DNA from: Ralstonia pickettii
Lineage (GTDB): Bacteria > Pseudomonadota > Gammaproteobacteria > Burkholderiales > Burkholderiaceae
Length of the DNA stretch: 64,000 nucleotides
Direction: 5' to 3'
Assembly: GCF_000607165.1 (NCBI RefSeq)
Contig: NZ_JFZG01000004.1
Span: forward strand, 186,001 to 250,000
Below the pieces are notes generated by a model. That model was not told the origin of the DNA. It ran no database searches and saw nothing but the letters and a program-made list of their open reading frames with translations. This document shows, one piece after another, positions 56,005-64,000 of the stretch (its first letter is position 1; the number at the start of each line of letters is the position of its first letter). Position numbers and translations under genes: made by a program.

Positions 56005-56394
56005 GGCCGTCCCCGTTTTGGAAGTGCCGGGCGGCTGATTACTAGTCGCTCAACATAATTTGCAATAAAGGTTTGTCAGGCATTTTCCTACAAAGTTCTG
56101 TCGGCCGCAGTCCTACTTTCGGCTATGTGCAGCACAGCATGCATAACGTGTTGCCTGTGAGCCAAGGCGAACGACTCGCGCTGCACAATGTGCTTTATTC
56201 GATATCTGTGTGCCAGGGCAATGTTCTTTCGGCCCTGCAGAACGCTTTATCAGGATGGCTGTACAGCGTGATGCACCGCGGCAACGAATGCCCGTCTGAG
56301 GGGTTGGCGTGGCGGAGGCGGGGAGTACAATCCGCCCTCATTGTGCAATGCACGATTTTTTGAGCGGCCAGCAATCCGCCCGATTTCCAAGTTC
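56005..56394. other. intergenic upstream of kup
   Basis: A 390-base stretch with no convincing gene; the 96-codon open frame here needs a TTG start and has no domain. It holds a candidate kup promoter (listed separately). Confidence 0.5.
56304..56331 (+). promoter_or_regulatory. candidate kup promoter
   Basis: TTGGCG (56304-56309), 16-bp spacer and TACAAT (56326-56331), 64 bases before the kup start. Confidence 0.45.
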
Positions 56395-58296
56395 ATGAGT
56401 CAAGCCCTCACAGCAACCGGGTCGCCCCAGACCAACGTGAACCTGCGCGCCATGGTGATTGGTGCCGTGGGTGTGGTGTTCGGAGACATCGGCACCAGCC
56501 CGCTGTATTCGCTCAAGGAGTGCTTCAGCCCCGATCACGGCATTCCTTTCTCCAGCGGTGCGGTGCTCGGCATCATCTCCATGCTGTTCTGGGCGATGGT
56601 GATCGTGGTGTCGCTCAAGTATGTGCTGTTCGTCATGCGCGCCGACAACAACGGCGAGGGCGGCATCCTTGCGCTGATGGCGCTGTCGCTGCGCACGGCC
56701 AATACCAACTCCAAGCGCATGTCGCTGCTGATGATGCTGGGCGTCTTTGGTGCGTGCATGTTCTACGGCGATGCAGTGATCACGCCGGCCATCTCGGTCC
56801 TGTCGGCCATGGAAGGTCTTGAAATCGCCGCGCCCGCATTGACGCCGTTCGTATTGCCGATCACGCTTGTGATCCTGGCGGTGCTGTTCTTCATCCAGCG
56901 CAGCGGCACGTCGGTGGTCGGCAAGTTGTTTGGCCCCGTGATGCTGCTGTGGTTTGCCGCGCTGGCTGCGCTGGGCATGATGAATCTGGTGAAGGCGCCG
57001 CAGATCCTGGTGGCCGTCAACCCGATGTATGCGATTTCGTTCCTGCACAACCACGCGCTGCAGGCGTTCATCGTGCTGGGTTCGGTGTTCCTGGTGCTGA
57101 CCGGCGCTGAGGCGCTGTACGCCGACATGGGCCACTTCGGCGCCCGTCCGATCCGCTGGGCGTGGTTCTTTCTCGTGGCGCCGAGCCTGCTGCTGAACTA
57201 CTTCGGTCAAGGCGCGATGTTGCTGACCGACCCGAGCACCATCGAAAACCCGTTCTACCGTTCGGTGCCGGAAGCGCTGCAACTCCCGATGGTGGTGCTG
57301 GCTGCGGCGGCTACCGTCATTGCCTCGCAGGCCGTGATTTCGGGCGCGTTTTCGCTGACGAGCCAAGCGATTCAGCTTGGTTTTGTGCCGCGCATGCGCA
57401 TTCGCTACACCTCGGAAGCTGAGATCGGCCAGATCTACGTGCCGATGGTCAACTGGATGCTGCTGATCCTGGTGGTGGGCGTGGTGCTGGCGTTCAAAAA
57501 GTCCGACAACCTGGCCGCCGCCTATGGCATTGCCGTAACGACCACGATGGTCATCACGACAGTGCTGGCGGCAGTGGTGATGCGCTCAGTCTGGCGTTGG
57601 CATCCGGCGCTGGTAACGCTCGTGAGCCTCTGTTTCCTGGTGGTCGACATGGCGTTCTTCTCGGCCAACCTCTTGAAGATCCGCGATGGCGGTTGGTTCC
57701 CGCTGACGCTGGGCGCCGGTGTGTTCTTCCTGCTGATGACCTGGTACAAGGGCAAGAAGCTTCTGCGTGCTCGCAGCCTGGAGGACGGCATTCCGCTCGA
57801 GCCGTTCCTGGCTGGGTTGCTGGCGCATCCGCCGCATCGTGTCGAGGGCACGGCCGTTTTCCTGACCGGCAATACCGAGTTCGTGCCGGTGTCGTTGCTG
57901 CATAACCTGAAGCACAACCGCGTGCTCCACGAGCGCGTGATCTTCATCAGCTTCGTCACGCGCGATATACCCTACGTGGACGACAAGCACCGCGTGTCCG
58001 TGCGCGATCTGGGCAGCGGCATCTACATCGCCCGCGCGGAATACGGCTTCAAGGAAACGCCGGACGTGTACCGTGTACTTGAACTGGGTCAGCCGCAGAT
58101 CGGCACGCGCTGCGAGCTGATGGATACGTCGTTTTTCATCGCGCGCGAATCGGTGGTGCCGTCCAAGTTGCCGGGCATGTCGATGTGGCGTGAGCGTTTG
58201 TTTGCGTGGATGCATCAGAACGGCGCCAAGCCGTCGGACTTCTTCCACATCCCTGCGAACCGCGTGGTGGAGTTGGGCACGAAGGTCGAGATCTGA
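56395..58296 (+). CDS. kup: Kup potassium transporter
   Basis: A 633-residue inner-membrane K+/H+ symporter. It begins with the family signature [18 protein letters not shown], has about 12 hydrophobic segments (e.g. [17 protein letters not shown]), [13 protein letters not shown] and a soluble C-terminal domain of about 160 residues. ATG 56395 gives the family N-terminus. Confidence 0.96.
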   Translation: MSQALTATGSPQTNVNLRAMVIGAVGVVFGDIGTSPLYSLKECFSPDHGIPFSSGAVLGIISMLFWAMVIVVSLKYVLFVMRADNNGEGGILALMALSLRTANTNSKRMSLLMMLGVFGACMFYGDAVITPAISVLSAMEGLEIAAPALTPFVLPITLVILAVLFFIQRSGTSVVGKLFGPVMLLWFAALAALGMMNLVKAPQILVAVNPMYAISFLHNHALQAFIVLGSVFLVLTGAEALYADMGHFGARPIRWAWFFLVAPSLLLNYFGQGAMLLTDPSTIENPFYRSVPEALQLPMVVLAAAATVIASQAVISGAFSLTSQAIQLGFVPRMRIRYTSEAEIGQIYVPMVNWMLLILVVGVVLAFKKSDNLAAAYGIAVTTTMVITTVLAAVVMRSVWRWHPALVTLVSLCFLVVDMAFFSANLLKIRDGGWFPLTLGAGVFFLLMTWYKGKKLLRARSLEDGIPLEPFLAGLLAHPPHRVEGTAVFLTGNTEFVPVSLLHNLKHNRVLHERVIFISFVTRDIPYVDDKHRVSVRDLGSGIYIARAEYGFKETPDVYRVLELGQPQIGTRCELMDTSFFIARESVVPSKLPGMSMWRERLFAWMHQNGAKPSDFFHIPANRVVELGTKVEI

Positions 58297-58313
58297 CCGA
58301 CCGTATCGCTGCA

Positions 58314-58357
58314 TAACAAACGGCCCGTGCGAGAGAGACGCACGGGCCGTTTTGTTT
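58314..58357. terminator. bidirectional terminator, kup / heptad-repeat gene
   Basis: A long stem, AAACGGCCCGTGCG and CGCACGGGCCGTTT, with a seven-base loop, A-rich before and T-rich after. It separates kup (+) from the converging minus-strand gene. Confidence 0.88.
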
Positions 58358-58378
58358 GGGGGTCAGGCGATGTTCAGG

Positions 58379-58837
58379 TTAGATCTTCGAGGCCTCGCGG
58401 TCGCGTTTGTGCACTTCGTGGTTGCGCGCGTGTACGTCGTGGTTGCGATCCTTGACGTCGGCGTGGAGGTCCTTGCGGTCCTGGTGCAAGTCACGGCGGT
58501 CGGCGTTGACCTGATGCTGATCTTGAGCGCGTTGCTTGCTCCAGTATTCGGCACCCTTGACGTTGCCGTTCGCCAGATCGCGGTTTTCGCGGCGTTGTGC
58601 GGTATTGCGCTCGGCGCGTTCGTCAGCCAGGGCGGCCTTGTCCTTGCCGATATCGGCACGGTCTTGGCGAATGTCGCGGTTGTCGTGACGGATGTCGCGG
58701 TTGTCCTGATGAATCTTCTGGTTGTCTTGCTGGATTTGCGTAACAGGCGACACAGGAGCTGGCGGCGTGGTCTGCGCGAAAGCGGCGGTACCGGCAACAG
58801 CAAGCAGGGCAGCGATCAGGGTGTGGCTCGTCTTCAT
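58379..58837 (-). CDS. secreted heptad-repeat protein
   Basis: A 152-residue protein with a signal peptide (cleavage near Ala21 in AFA-QT). From residue 37 it has two blocks of seven-residue repeats: QDNRDIR, HDNRDIR, QDRADIG (about 44-78), and DRRDLHQ, DRKDLHA, DVKDRNH, DVHARNH (about 113-146). Dense alternating charge predicts a long periplasmic coiled coil, rich in His near the end. No known domain or catalytic motif. Confidence 0.82.
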   Translation of the reverse strand: MKTSHTLIAALLAVAGTAAFAQTTPPAPVSPVTQIQQDNQKIHQDNRDIRHDNRDIRQDRADIGKDKAALADERAERNTAQRRENRDLANGNVKGAEYWSKQRAQDQHQVNADRRDLHQDRKDLHADVKDRNHDVHARNHEVHKRDREASKI

Positions 58838-58971
58838 GGAGTTTCTCCTCGTGGGTGCCAGGCGGTGTGTGCCTGTGTCTCCATAACGGGCTGAAGAGAC
58901 CGGTCGACGACGCGCGAGTGTTAGGAAAGATCCAGGCGCGTAAGGACTTGTAACAGGCGCGCCGAGTCATG

Positions 58972-59005
58972 AAAAAACCCGCCGAGTCCGAAAACCGGGC
59001 GGGTT
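58972..59005 (-). terminator. terminator after tex
   Basis: Read on minus: AACCCGCC / GGCGGGTT with a 14-base loop and a six-T run, 20 bases after the tex stop. Confidence 0.83.
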
Positions 59006-59024
59006 CCGCTAAACAGAGTGCGCG

Positions 59025-61358
59025 TTAGCGCTTGAGCTTGGCGAAGGCTTCCGCCATGGCGCCGGACGGTTCCGGCGCGCGACGCTGCTGGCCACCGTGG
59101 CGATTGCCGCCACTGCTCGGGCGATCACCACCGCCGGTACGCGCAGGCGCCTGGCCGGGCTCGTCAGACAGGCGCATCGTCAGGCCGATGCGGTTGCGCT
59201 TCACGTCCACTTCCATCACCTTGACCTTGACGATCAAGCCGGGCTTGACCACCTCGTGCGGGTCGCGCACGAACTTGGTCGACAGCGCCGACACGTGTAC
59301 CAGACCATCCTGATGCACGCCGATGTCGATGAACGCGCCAAACGCTGCTACGTTCGTCACCACGCCTTCGAGCACCATGCCCGGCTGCAGGTCCTTGATG
59401 TCTTCGACGCCGTCCTGGAATGTCGCCGTCTTGAACTCGGGGCGCGGGTCGCGGCCGGGCTTCTCCAGTTCAGAAAGAATGTCGACCACGGTCGGCAGGC
59501 CGAACTTCTCGTCGGTGAAGTCGCGAGCGGTCAGGCCACGCAGCGCCTCGCGGTTGCCGAGCACGTCGCCGATGCCTTTCTTGATGCTGTCCAGAATGCG
59601 CTTGACCACCGGATACGCCTCGGGGTGCACCGAGGAGCGATCAAGCGGATTGTCGCCGTCATTGATGCGCAGAAAGCCGGCGGCCTGCTCGAACGTCTTG
59701 TCGCCCAGGCGTGGCACTTTCTTGAGCGCGTCGCGGTTGGTGAACGCGCCGTTGGCATCGCGGTATTCGACGATGTTCTTGGCGAGGATCGAGTTCAGCC
59801 CCGATACACGCGCCAGCAGCGGGGCAGAGGCCGTGTTCACATCCACGCCGACCGCGTTGACGCAATCCTCGACGATGGCGTCCAGCGCGCGGGCCAGCTC
59901 GCGCTGGTTCACGTCGTGCTGATACTGGCCGACGCCGATCGACTTCGGGTCGATTTTCACAAGTTCGGCCAGCGGGTCTTGTAGGCGACGCGCGATCGAC
60001 ACCGCGCCACGCAGCGACACATCCAGCTCCGGGAATTCCTTGGCCGCCAGCTCCGACGCCGAATACACCGACGCGCCAGCCTCGCTCACCACGATCTTGG
60101 TCAGCTTCAGCTCCGGAGCGTTACGCATGAGGTCTTGCACCAGCTTGTCGGTCTCGCGGCTTGCCGTGCCGTTGCCGATTGAAACCAGTGCCACGCCGTG
60201 CTGCTTGGCCAGACGGGCCATCGTCGCGAGCGAACCGTTCCAGTCGCGGCGCGGTTCGTGCGGGTAGATCGTGGCGGTTTCGAGCAGCTTGCCAGTGTGG
60301 TCCACCACCGCGATCTTGCAGCCCGTGCGGATGCCCGGATCGACGCCCATTACTGCCTTGGGGCCAGCCGGCGCGGCCAGCAGCAGGTCGTGCAGATTGC
60401 GGCCGAAGATCTTGATGGCCTCGGCCTCAGCGGATTCGCGCAGTTGCGTGAGGAGTTCGGTCTCGATATGCGGCTGGACCTTCACGCGCCAGCACCAGCG
60501 GCACACGTCCGACAGCCACTTGTCAGCCGCGCGGCCCTTGTTCTCGATGCCGACATGGCGCGCGATCATGACTTCGCACGGGTGCGGAATTAGCGCGTCC
60601 TGTTCTTCGCCCAAACCGAGCTTCACGAACAGCACGCCCGCGTTGCGGCCGCGGAACAGCGCCAGCGCGCGGTGCGACGGTACGTTGCGGATCGGCTCGC
60701 TGTACGCGTAGTAATCGCGGAATTTTTCTTCTTCGGCAGTTTCCTTGCCTTCCACCACCGTCGACGAAACCTGGCCCTGATTCCAAAGGTGGTCGCGCAC
60801 CTTGCCAAGCAGCTCGGCCGTCTCGCCAAACTGTTCGGAGAGGATGTCGCGCGCGCCGTCCAGCGCAGCCTTCACGTCTGGCACGCCGCCATCGGCAGTC
60901 GGATTGCCGTTGACGAACTTGGCGGCTTCGGTTTGAGGGTCGAGCGTCGGGTCGGCCAGCAGTGCCTGGGCCAGCGGCTCCAGGCCGCATTCGCGAGCGA
61001 TCTGGGCGCGCGTGCGGCGCTTGGGCTTGTAGGGCAGGTAGAGATCTTCCAGCACCTGCTTGGTCTCGGCCGCCTCGATGGCGGTGCGCAGGGCATCGGT
61101 CAGCTTGCCTTGCTCTTCAATGGAAGCCAGGATGGCCGCGCGGCGGTCTTCCAGTTCGCGCAGGTACAGCAGGCGTTCTTCCAGGTTGCGCAGTTGCGTG
61201 TCGTCCAGGTTGTCCGTCACTTCCTTGCGGTAACGTGCAATAAAGGGCACGGTGGCGCCTTCGTCCAGCAGTTGCACGGCGGCGGCAACCTGCTGCGGCC
61301 TGACCGCCAGTTCAGTGGCGATGCGGGAGACGATCTTCTGCAACACGGAATCAGTCAT
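59025..61358 (-). CDS. tex: Tex RNA-binding protein
   Basis: A 777-residue transcription accessory protein. Order: helical N-terminus, central YqgF/RNase H-like domain ([17 protein letters not shown]), helix-hairpin-helix pairs ([20 protein letters not shown]) and an S1 RNA-binding domain near residues 640-715 ([21 protein letters not shown]). The C-terminal tail is Gly/Arg-rich. ATG 61358 ([10 protein letters not shown]) has a GGAAG site; 11 further upstream codons are open. Confidence 0.95.
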   Translation of the reverse strand: MTDSVLQKIVSRIATELAVRPQQVAAAVQLLDEGATVPFIARYRKEVTDNLDDTQLRNLEERLLYLRELEDRRAAILASIEEQGKLTDALRTAIEAAETKQVLEDLYLPYKPKRRTRAQIARECGLEPLAQALLADPTLDPQTEAAKFVNGNPTADGGVPDVKAALDGARDILSEQFGETAELLGKVRDHLWNQGQVSSTVVEGKETAEEEKFRDYYAYSEPIRNVPSHRALALFRGRNAGVLFVKLGLGEEQDALIPHPCEVMIARHVGIENKGRAADKWLSDVCRWCWRVKVQPHIETELLTQLRESAEAEAIKIFGRNLHDLLLAAPAGPKAVMGVDPGIRTGCKIAVVDHTGKLLETATIYPHEPRRDWNGSLATMARLAKQHGVALVSIGNGTASRETDKLVQDLMRNAPELKLTKIVVSEAGASVYSASELAAKEFPELDVSLRGAVSIARRLQDPLAELVKIDPKSIGVGQYQHDVNQRELARALDAIVEDCVNAVGVDVNTASAPLLARVSGLNSILAKNIVEYRDANGAFTNRDALKKVPRLGDKTFEQAAGFLRINDGDNPLDRSSVHPEAYPVVKRILDSIKKGIGDVLGNREALRGLTARDFTDEKFGLPTVVDILSELEKPGRDPRPEFKTATFQDGVEDIKDLQPGMVLEGVVTNVAAFGAFIDIGVHQDGLVHVSALSTKFVRDPHEVVKPGLIVKVKVMEVDVKRNRIGLTMRLSDEPGQAPARTGGGDRPSSGGNRHGGQQRRAPEPSGAMAEAFAKLKR

Positions 61359-61477
61359 TGCTTCCAGAGAGTGCGATGGAAAGCCGCGCATTTTGCCACA
61401 ACGCGAACCCTGTTCCTGAGCTGAAATCCGTGGCCGCGCGGCGTTTGCCGCACAGGCGCGGTGATAAAATGCGCGTT

Positions 61478-62233
61478 ATGCCTACGCTCCTGTTTTCTGT
61501 CCGTCGCCGCGCTCCTGCGCGCCGCGCTTCCCGTTTGGTTCTGCCGGCGTCCGTGCTCAGTGCCGCGCTGGTGGCCGCGCCTGTATGGAGCCAGTCTCAG
61601 CCGGCCTCTGCGCCAGCCGCTGCGGTGCCCGCCACACAGCCCGATTTCGGCGCCGAGCACGATCGCATCACCAGCGCCAAATCTTGGGCCGAATACCGCT
61701 ATGCCCAGGCTGAGCGCGCCTGCTATGACAAATTCCTCGTCACGCACTGCATCGACAAGGCCAAGGATGTGCGCCGCACGGAACTCCACACCATCCGCGA
61801 ACGTGAGTTGGCACTGGACGAAGCCGAGCGTGCCGACCGCGCAGCCCGCCGCGACCAGGAACGCGCCATCCGCGAGGCTCAGTACAACGCCGAACGCCCC
61901 CAGCGTGAAGCCGCCGAGCAGAAGAATCGCACCGATTTCTCGAACAAGCAGGAACAGCAGCGCCTGAACGAAGCGCAGCGCCAGGCCGAAGCGCCGCAGC
62001 GCGCCGCCAACGCGCAGGCCGCGGCCAAGAAGCAGGCCGATTACGATGCCAAGCTGAAGGCTGCGCAGGAGCAGGGCGCAGCCAACGCCGCCAAGCGGGC
62101 CGAAAGCGTCAAGCAATTCCAGGAAAAGCAGCAAGACGCGGCCAAGCGCCAGAAAGAACTGGAAGAGCGCCGCGAACAAACCAAGCGCCGCAACGAGCAA
62201 AACCAGAACAACACCAGTCCGCTGGGGTTCTAA
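61478..62233 (+). CDS. secreted charged coiled-coil protein
   Basis: A 251-residue protein with an Arg-rich N-terminus and signal peptide (VLSAALVAAPVWS-QSQ). A 75-residue region follows with two Cys (ERACYDKFLVTHCIDKAKD), then a highly charged Ala/Gln/Lys/Arg coiled coil to the end, TolA-like in composition. ATG 61478 is preferred because a -10-like TAAAAT at 61465-61470 overlaps the alternative upstream ATG (61469). The transcript may then be almost leaderless. Function unknown. Confidence 0.8.
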   Translation: MPTLLFSVRRRAPARRASRLVLPASVLSAALVAAPVWSQSQPASAPAAAVPATQPDFGAEHDRITSAKSWAEYRYAQAERACYDKFLVTHCIDKAKDVRRTELHTIRERELALDEAERADRAARRDQERAIREAQYNAERPQREAAEQKNRTDFSNKQEQQRLNEAQRQAEAPQRAANAQAAAKKQADYDAKLKAAQEQGAANAAKRAESVKQFQEKQQDAAKRQKELEERREQTKRRNEQNQNNTSPLGF

Positions 62234-62268
62234 ACTTCAGCCAAGGCCGGGCTTCCGGAGGGAGAGCG

Positions 62269-62472
62269 ATGGACAGCGATCTGAACACGATCTCGCGTCG
62301 CATCATTGAATTGCAGATCGAGCACCGCGATCTCGATTTCCTGATCGACCGGCTGGCAGGTACGGCCGGTCACGACGAGTTGCAGCTGCGCCGCCTCAAG
62401 AAGCGCCGCCTGAAACTCAAGGACACCATCACCCTGCTACAGTTGCAGCTTGAGCCGGACGTGCCGGCTTAG
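62269..62472 (+). CDS. YdcH/DUF465-family protein
   Basis: A 67-residue helical hairpin protein: RRIIELQIEHRDLDFLID and LRRLKKRRLKLKDTITLLQ are the DUF465 pattern. Cytoplasmic, function unknown. GGAGAG precedes ATG 62269. Thirty-five bases after the coiled-coil protein gene, so likely in its operon. Confidence 0.9.
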   Translation: MDSDLNTISRRIIELQIEHRDLDFLIDRLAGTAGHDELQLRRLKKRRLKLKDTITLLQLQLEPDVPA

Positions 62473-62506
62473 CGCCTGCCCAAAGTTGGTTCGATTTTCA
62501 TCCCGA

Positions 62507-62530
62507 GAGGCCGCAATTACGTGCGGCCTC
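62507..62530 (+). repeat. hairpin spanning the helicase start codon
   Basis: A perfect 9-bp stem, GAGGCCGCA / TGCGGCCTC, with a six-base loop. The candidate ribosome site (62505-62510) lies at its 5' arm and the GTG start (62521) at the loop-stem junction. It could hide translation initiation, or terminate the DUF465 transcript, though a strong T-run is absent. Confidence 0.55.
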
Positions 62531-64000
62531 CGTCATTTGACTCCACGGATTCCGCGTTGACTTCGCTTTCCCCGCTGGCCGAGCCGTCGGCTGATTCCGA
62601 CGCCGATACCAGCGATGCTTCGGTTCCCGCCGCCTCTCCACCTACCGATGCTCATCATGGCGAGCTGGCTACGCTCTTTGCCGATGACGGCACGCTGGCC
62701 AAGGGTATCGATGGCTACCGGCCCCGTAGTGCGCAGCTGACGATGGCGCAGGCGGTGGCCAATGCCATCGAGGCTGCCGATTCGATCATCGTCGAGGCCG
62801 GTACGGGCACGGGGAAAACCTACGCTTACCTTGTCCCGGCGATGCTCTGGGGCGGCAAGGTGATCCTGTCCACCGGGACGAAGAACCTGCAGGACCAGCT
62901 CTTCCTGCGCGACATCCCGACCGTGCGCAAGGCGCTGAATGCGCCGGTGTCGGTGGCGCTGCTCAAGGGCCGCGCCAATTACGTCTGTCATTACCACGTG
63001 GAGCGCACGTCGCAGAACGGGCGCCTTTCTTCGCGCCAGGACGCCGCGTGGCTGCGCCAGATCAACCTCTTCCTGAAGACAACGAAAACAGGCGACAAAG
63101 CCGAACTTGCTAGCGTGCCCGAGAACGCGCCGGTGTGGAACCTCGTCACGTCCACGCGCGACAACTGCCTGGGTTCGGACTGCGCGTATTACAAAGACTG
63201 CTTCGTCATGCGCGCCCGCAAGGAGGCGCAGCAGGCCGACGTGGTGGTAGTCAACCATCACCTGTTCTTCGCAGACGTGATGTTGAAGGACACCGGCATG
63301 GCCGAACTGCTGCCCGCCGCCAACACGATCATCTTCGACGAAGCCCACCAGCTGCCCGAAACCGCCACGTTGTTTTTTGGCGAGACCATCTCGACGAACC
63401 AGATTCTCGAGCTTGCGCGCGACAGCGTGGCCGAAGGCCTTTCGCATGCACGCGATGCGGTGGATTGGGTCGCGATTGCCGCGCCGCTGGAGCGGGCCGC
63501 GCGTGATCTGCGTCTGGTCTTCCGCCAGGACGGCTCACGCCTGTCGATCAAGCAGATCGACAATGATGCGGCACTCGCCAAGCCGTTCTACGAGGTGTTG
63601 CCGAAGCTGGAGCAGGCGCTTTCCGACTTTACCGGCGCGCTGGAAGCCCAGGCCGAGCGCGCCGAGACCATCGAGCAATGCCATCGCCGCGCCGCGGCGC
63701 TGTGTGAAAAGCTTGATGCGTGGGCCGATCCCAAACCGCCGAAGGTGCCAAAGAAGGAAGGTGGCGACGAGGGCAAGGAGGGCGAGAGCGCGGCCCCCGT
63801 CGACGAACGTGTGCGCTGGGTCGAGGTGTTCGCCAATTCCGTGCAGTTGCATCTGACGCCGTTGTCGATCGCGCCGATTTTTTCGCGCCAACGTGCCGGC
63901 CAGCCGCGCGCGTGGGTCTTCACCTCCGCCACGCTTTCGGTGCGCGGCAACTTCACGCACTACGCCGCACAGTTGGGCCTGGATCGTGATCGCTCGATGA
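62521..64000 (+). CDS. XPD/DinG-like ATP-dependent helicase (3' end cut by window)
   Basis: The frame from GTG 62521 is open to the window end (493 codons). After an acidic Ser/Asp-rich start it shows Walker A (VEAGTGTGKTYAYLVP), four Fe-S-cluster Cys candidates (VCHYH, then NCLGSDCAYYKDC) and a DEAH box (FDEAHQL), followed by VFTSATLS. The family repairs damaged DNA forks; DinG versus YoaA cannot be split from this part. TTG 62557 is an alternative start; no ATG precedes the conserved core. Confidence 0.88.
   Translation, partial: MRPPSFDSTDSALTSLSPLAEPSADSDADTSDASVPAASPPTDAHHGELATLFADDGTLAKGIDGYRPRSAQLTMAQAVANAIEAADSIIVEAGTGTGKTYAYLVPAMLWGGKVILSTGTKNLQDQLFLRDIPTVRKALNAPVSVALLKGRANYVCHYHVERTSQNGRLSSRQDAAWLRQINLFLKTTKTGDKAELASVPENAPVWNLVTSTRDNCLGSDCAYYKDCFVMRARKEAQQADVVVVNHHLFFADVMLKDTGMAELLPAANTIIFDEAHQLPETATLFFGETISTNQILELARDSVAEGLSHARDAVDWVAIAAPLERAARDLRLVFRQDGSRLSIKQIDNDAALAKPFYEVLPKLEQALSDFTGALEAQAERAETIEQCHRRAAALCEKLDAWADPKPPKVPKKEGGDEGKEGESAAPVDERVRWVEVFANSVQLHLTPLSIAPIFSRQRAGQPRAWVFTSATLSVRGNFTHYAAQLGLDRDRSM

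Noticed and set aside
56073-56363. 96-codon frame upstream of kup
   Set aside because: Needs a TTG start, no domain, and ends inside the promoter region; kup leader DNA more likely.

Overview
The window is a GC-rich chromosomal segment with dense, operon-organised genes. Protein content and gene order point to a betaproteobacterium of the Burkholderiaceae, most likely Ralstonia (Cupriavidus is the nearest alternative). The supporting evidence is the relA / tRNA-Val / thrS-infC-rpmI-rplT-pheS-pheT-ihfA-merR block, a PHB phasin, pyruvate dehydrogenase genes carrying several lipoyl domains, and a betaproteobacterial proteasome homologue. I cannot name the species from sequence alone. No insertion sequence, prophage, CRISPR array or replication origin was seen.

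Layout. 1-3.5 kb: alpha/beta hydrolase, Rid-family protein and relA (stringent response). 3.5-12 kb: tRNA-Val, then the translation block thrS, infC (ATC start), rpmI, rplT, pheS, pheT, ihfA and a MerR regulator, closed by a two-way terminator and tRNA-Pro. 12-19.8 kb: mixed small units, namely a SnoaL-like/MerR pair with a MerR-type promoter, an AraC regulator divergent from an AhpD-like protein, an aldose-epimerase-like gene, a proline-rich microprotein, a lipoprotein, dinB, an amino-acid permease and a DUF1488-type protein. 19.9-26.4 kb: a seven-gene homoprotocatechuate meta-cleavage operon (hpaG1-G2-E-D-F-H-I), with the hpaR-type regulator at the far end on the opposite strand, coupled to xthA. 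26.4-30.5 kb: xthA, prlC and folD on the minus strand.

30.5-41.2 kb: a FixL/FixJ-like two-component pair divergent from aceE, then aceE-aceF, an HslV-like Ntn-hydrolase of the BPH type, and lpdA. 41.2-46.2 kb: a membrane protein and phasin on minus, then a deacetylase-like gene, DMT exporter, thioesterase and nitroreductase on plus. 46.2-52 kb: PBP7-type endopeptidase, IclR regulator, lutA-lutB with an unusual small third gene, a TM2 protein and a small lipoprotein. 52-54.5 kb (minus): the aat-bpt N-degron transferase pair, a NUDIX hydrolase and two initiator tRNA genes. 54.7-64 kb: pyrD, a small membrane protein, kup, a heptad-repeat secreted protein, tex, a charged coiled-coil secreted protein, a DUF465 protein and the start of an XPD/DinG-like helicase cut by the window end.

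The main functional themes are translation and the stringent response, aromatic and lactate catabolism feeding central carbon, the pyruvate dehydrogenase node with an embedded proteasome-like protein, carbon storage (phasin), and N-terminal protein tagging. The best leads for follow-up are the BPH gene inside the pdh operon, the palindromic operator on the hpa promoter, HpaG1 lacking its metal-binding glutamates, the 19-bp-spacer MerR promoter, the heptad-repeat secreted protein and the helicase start codon buried in a hairpin.
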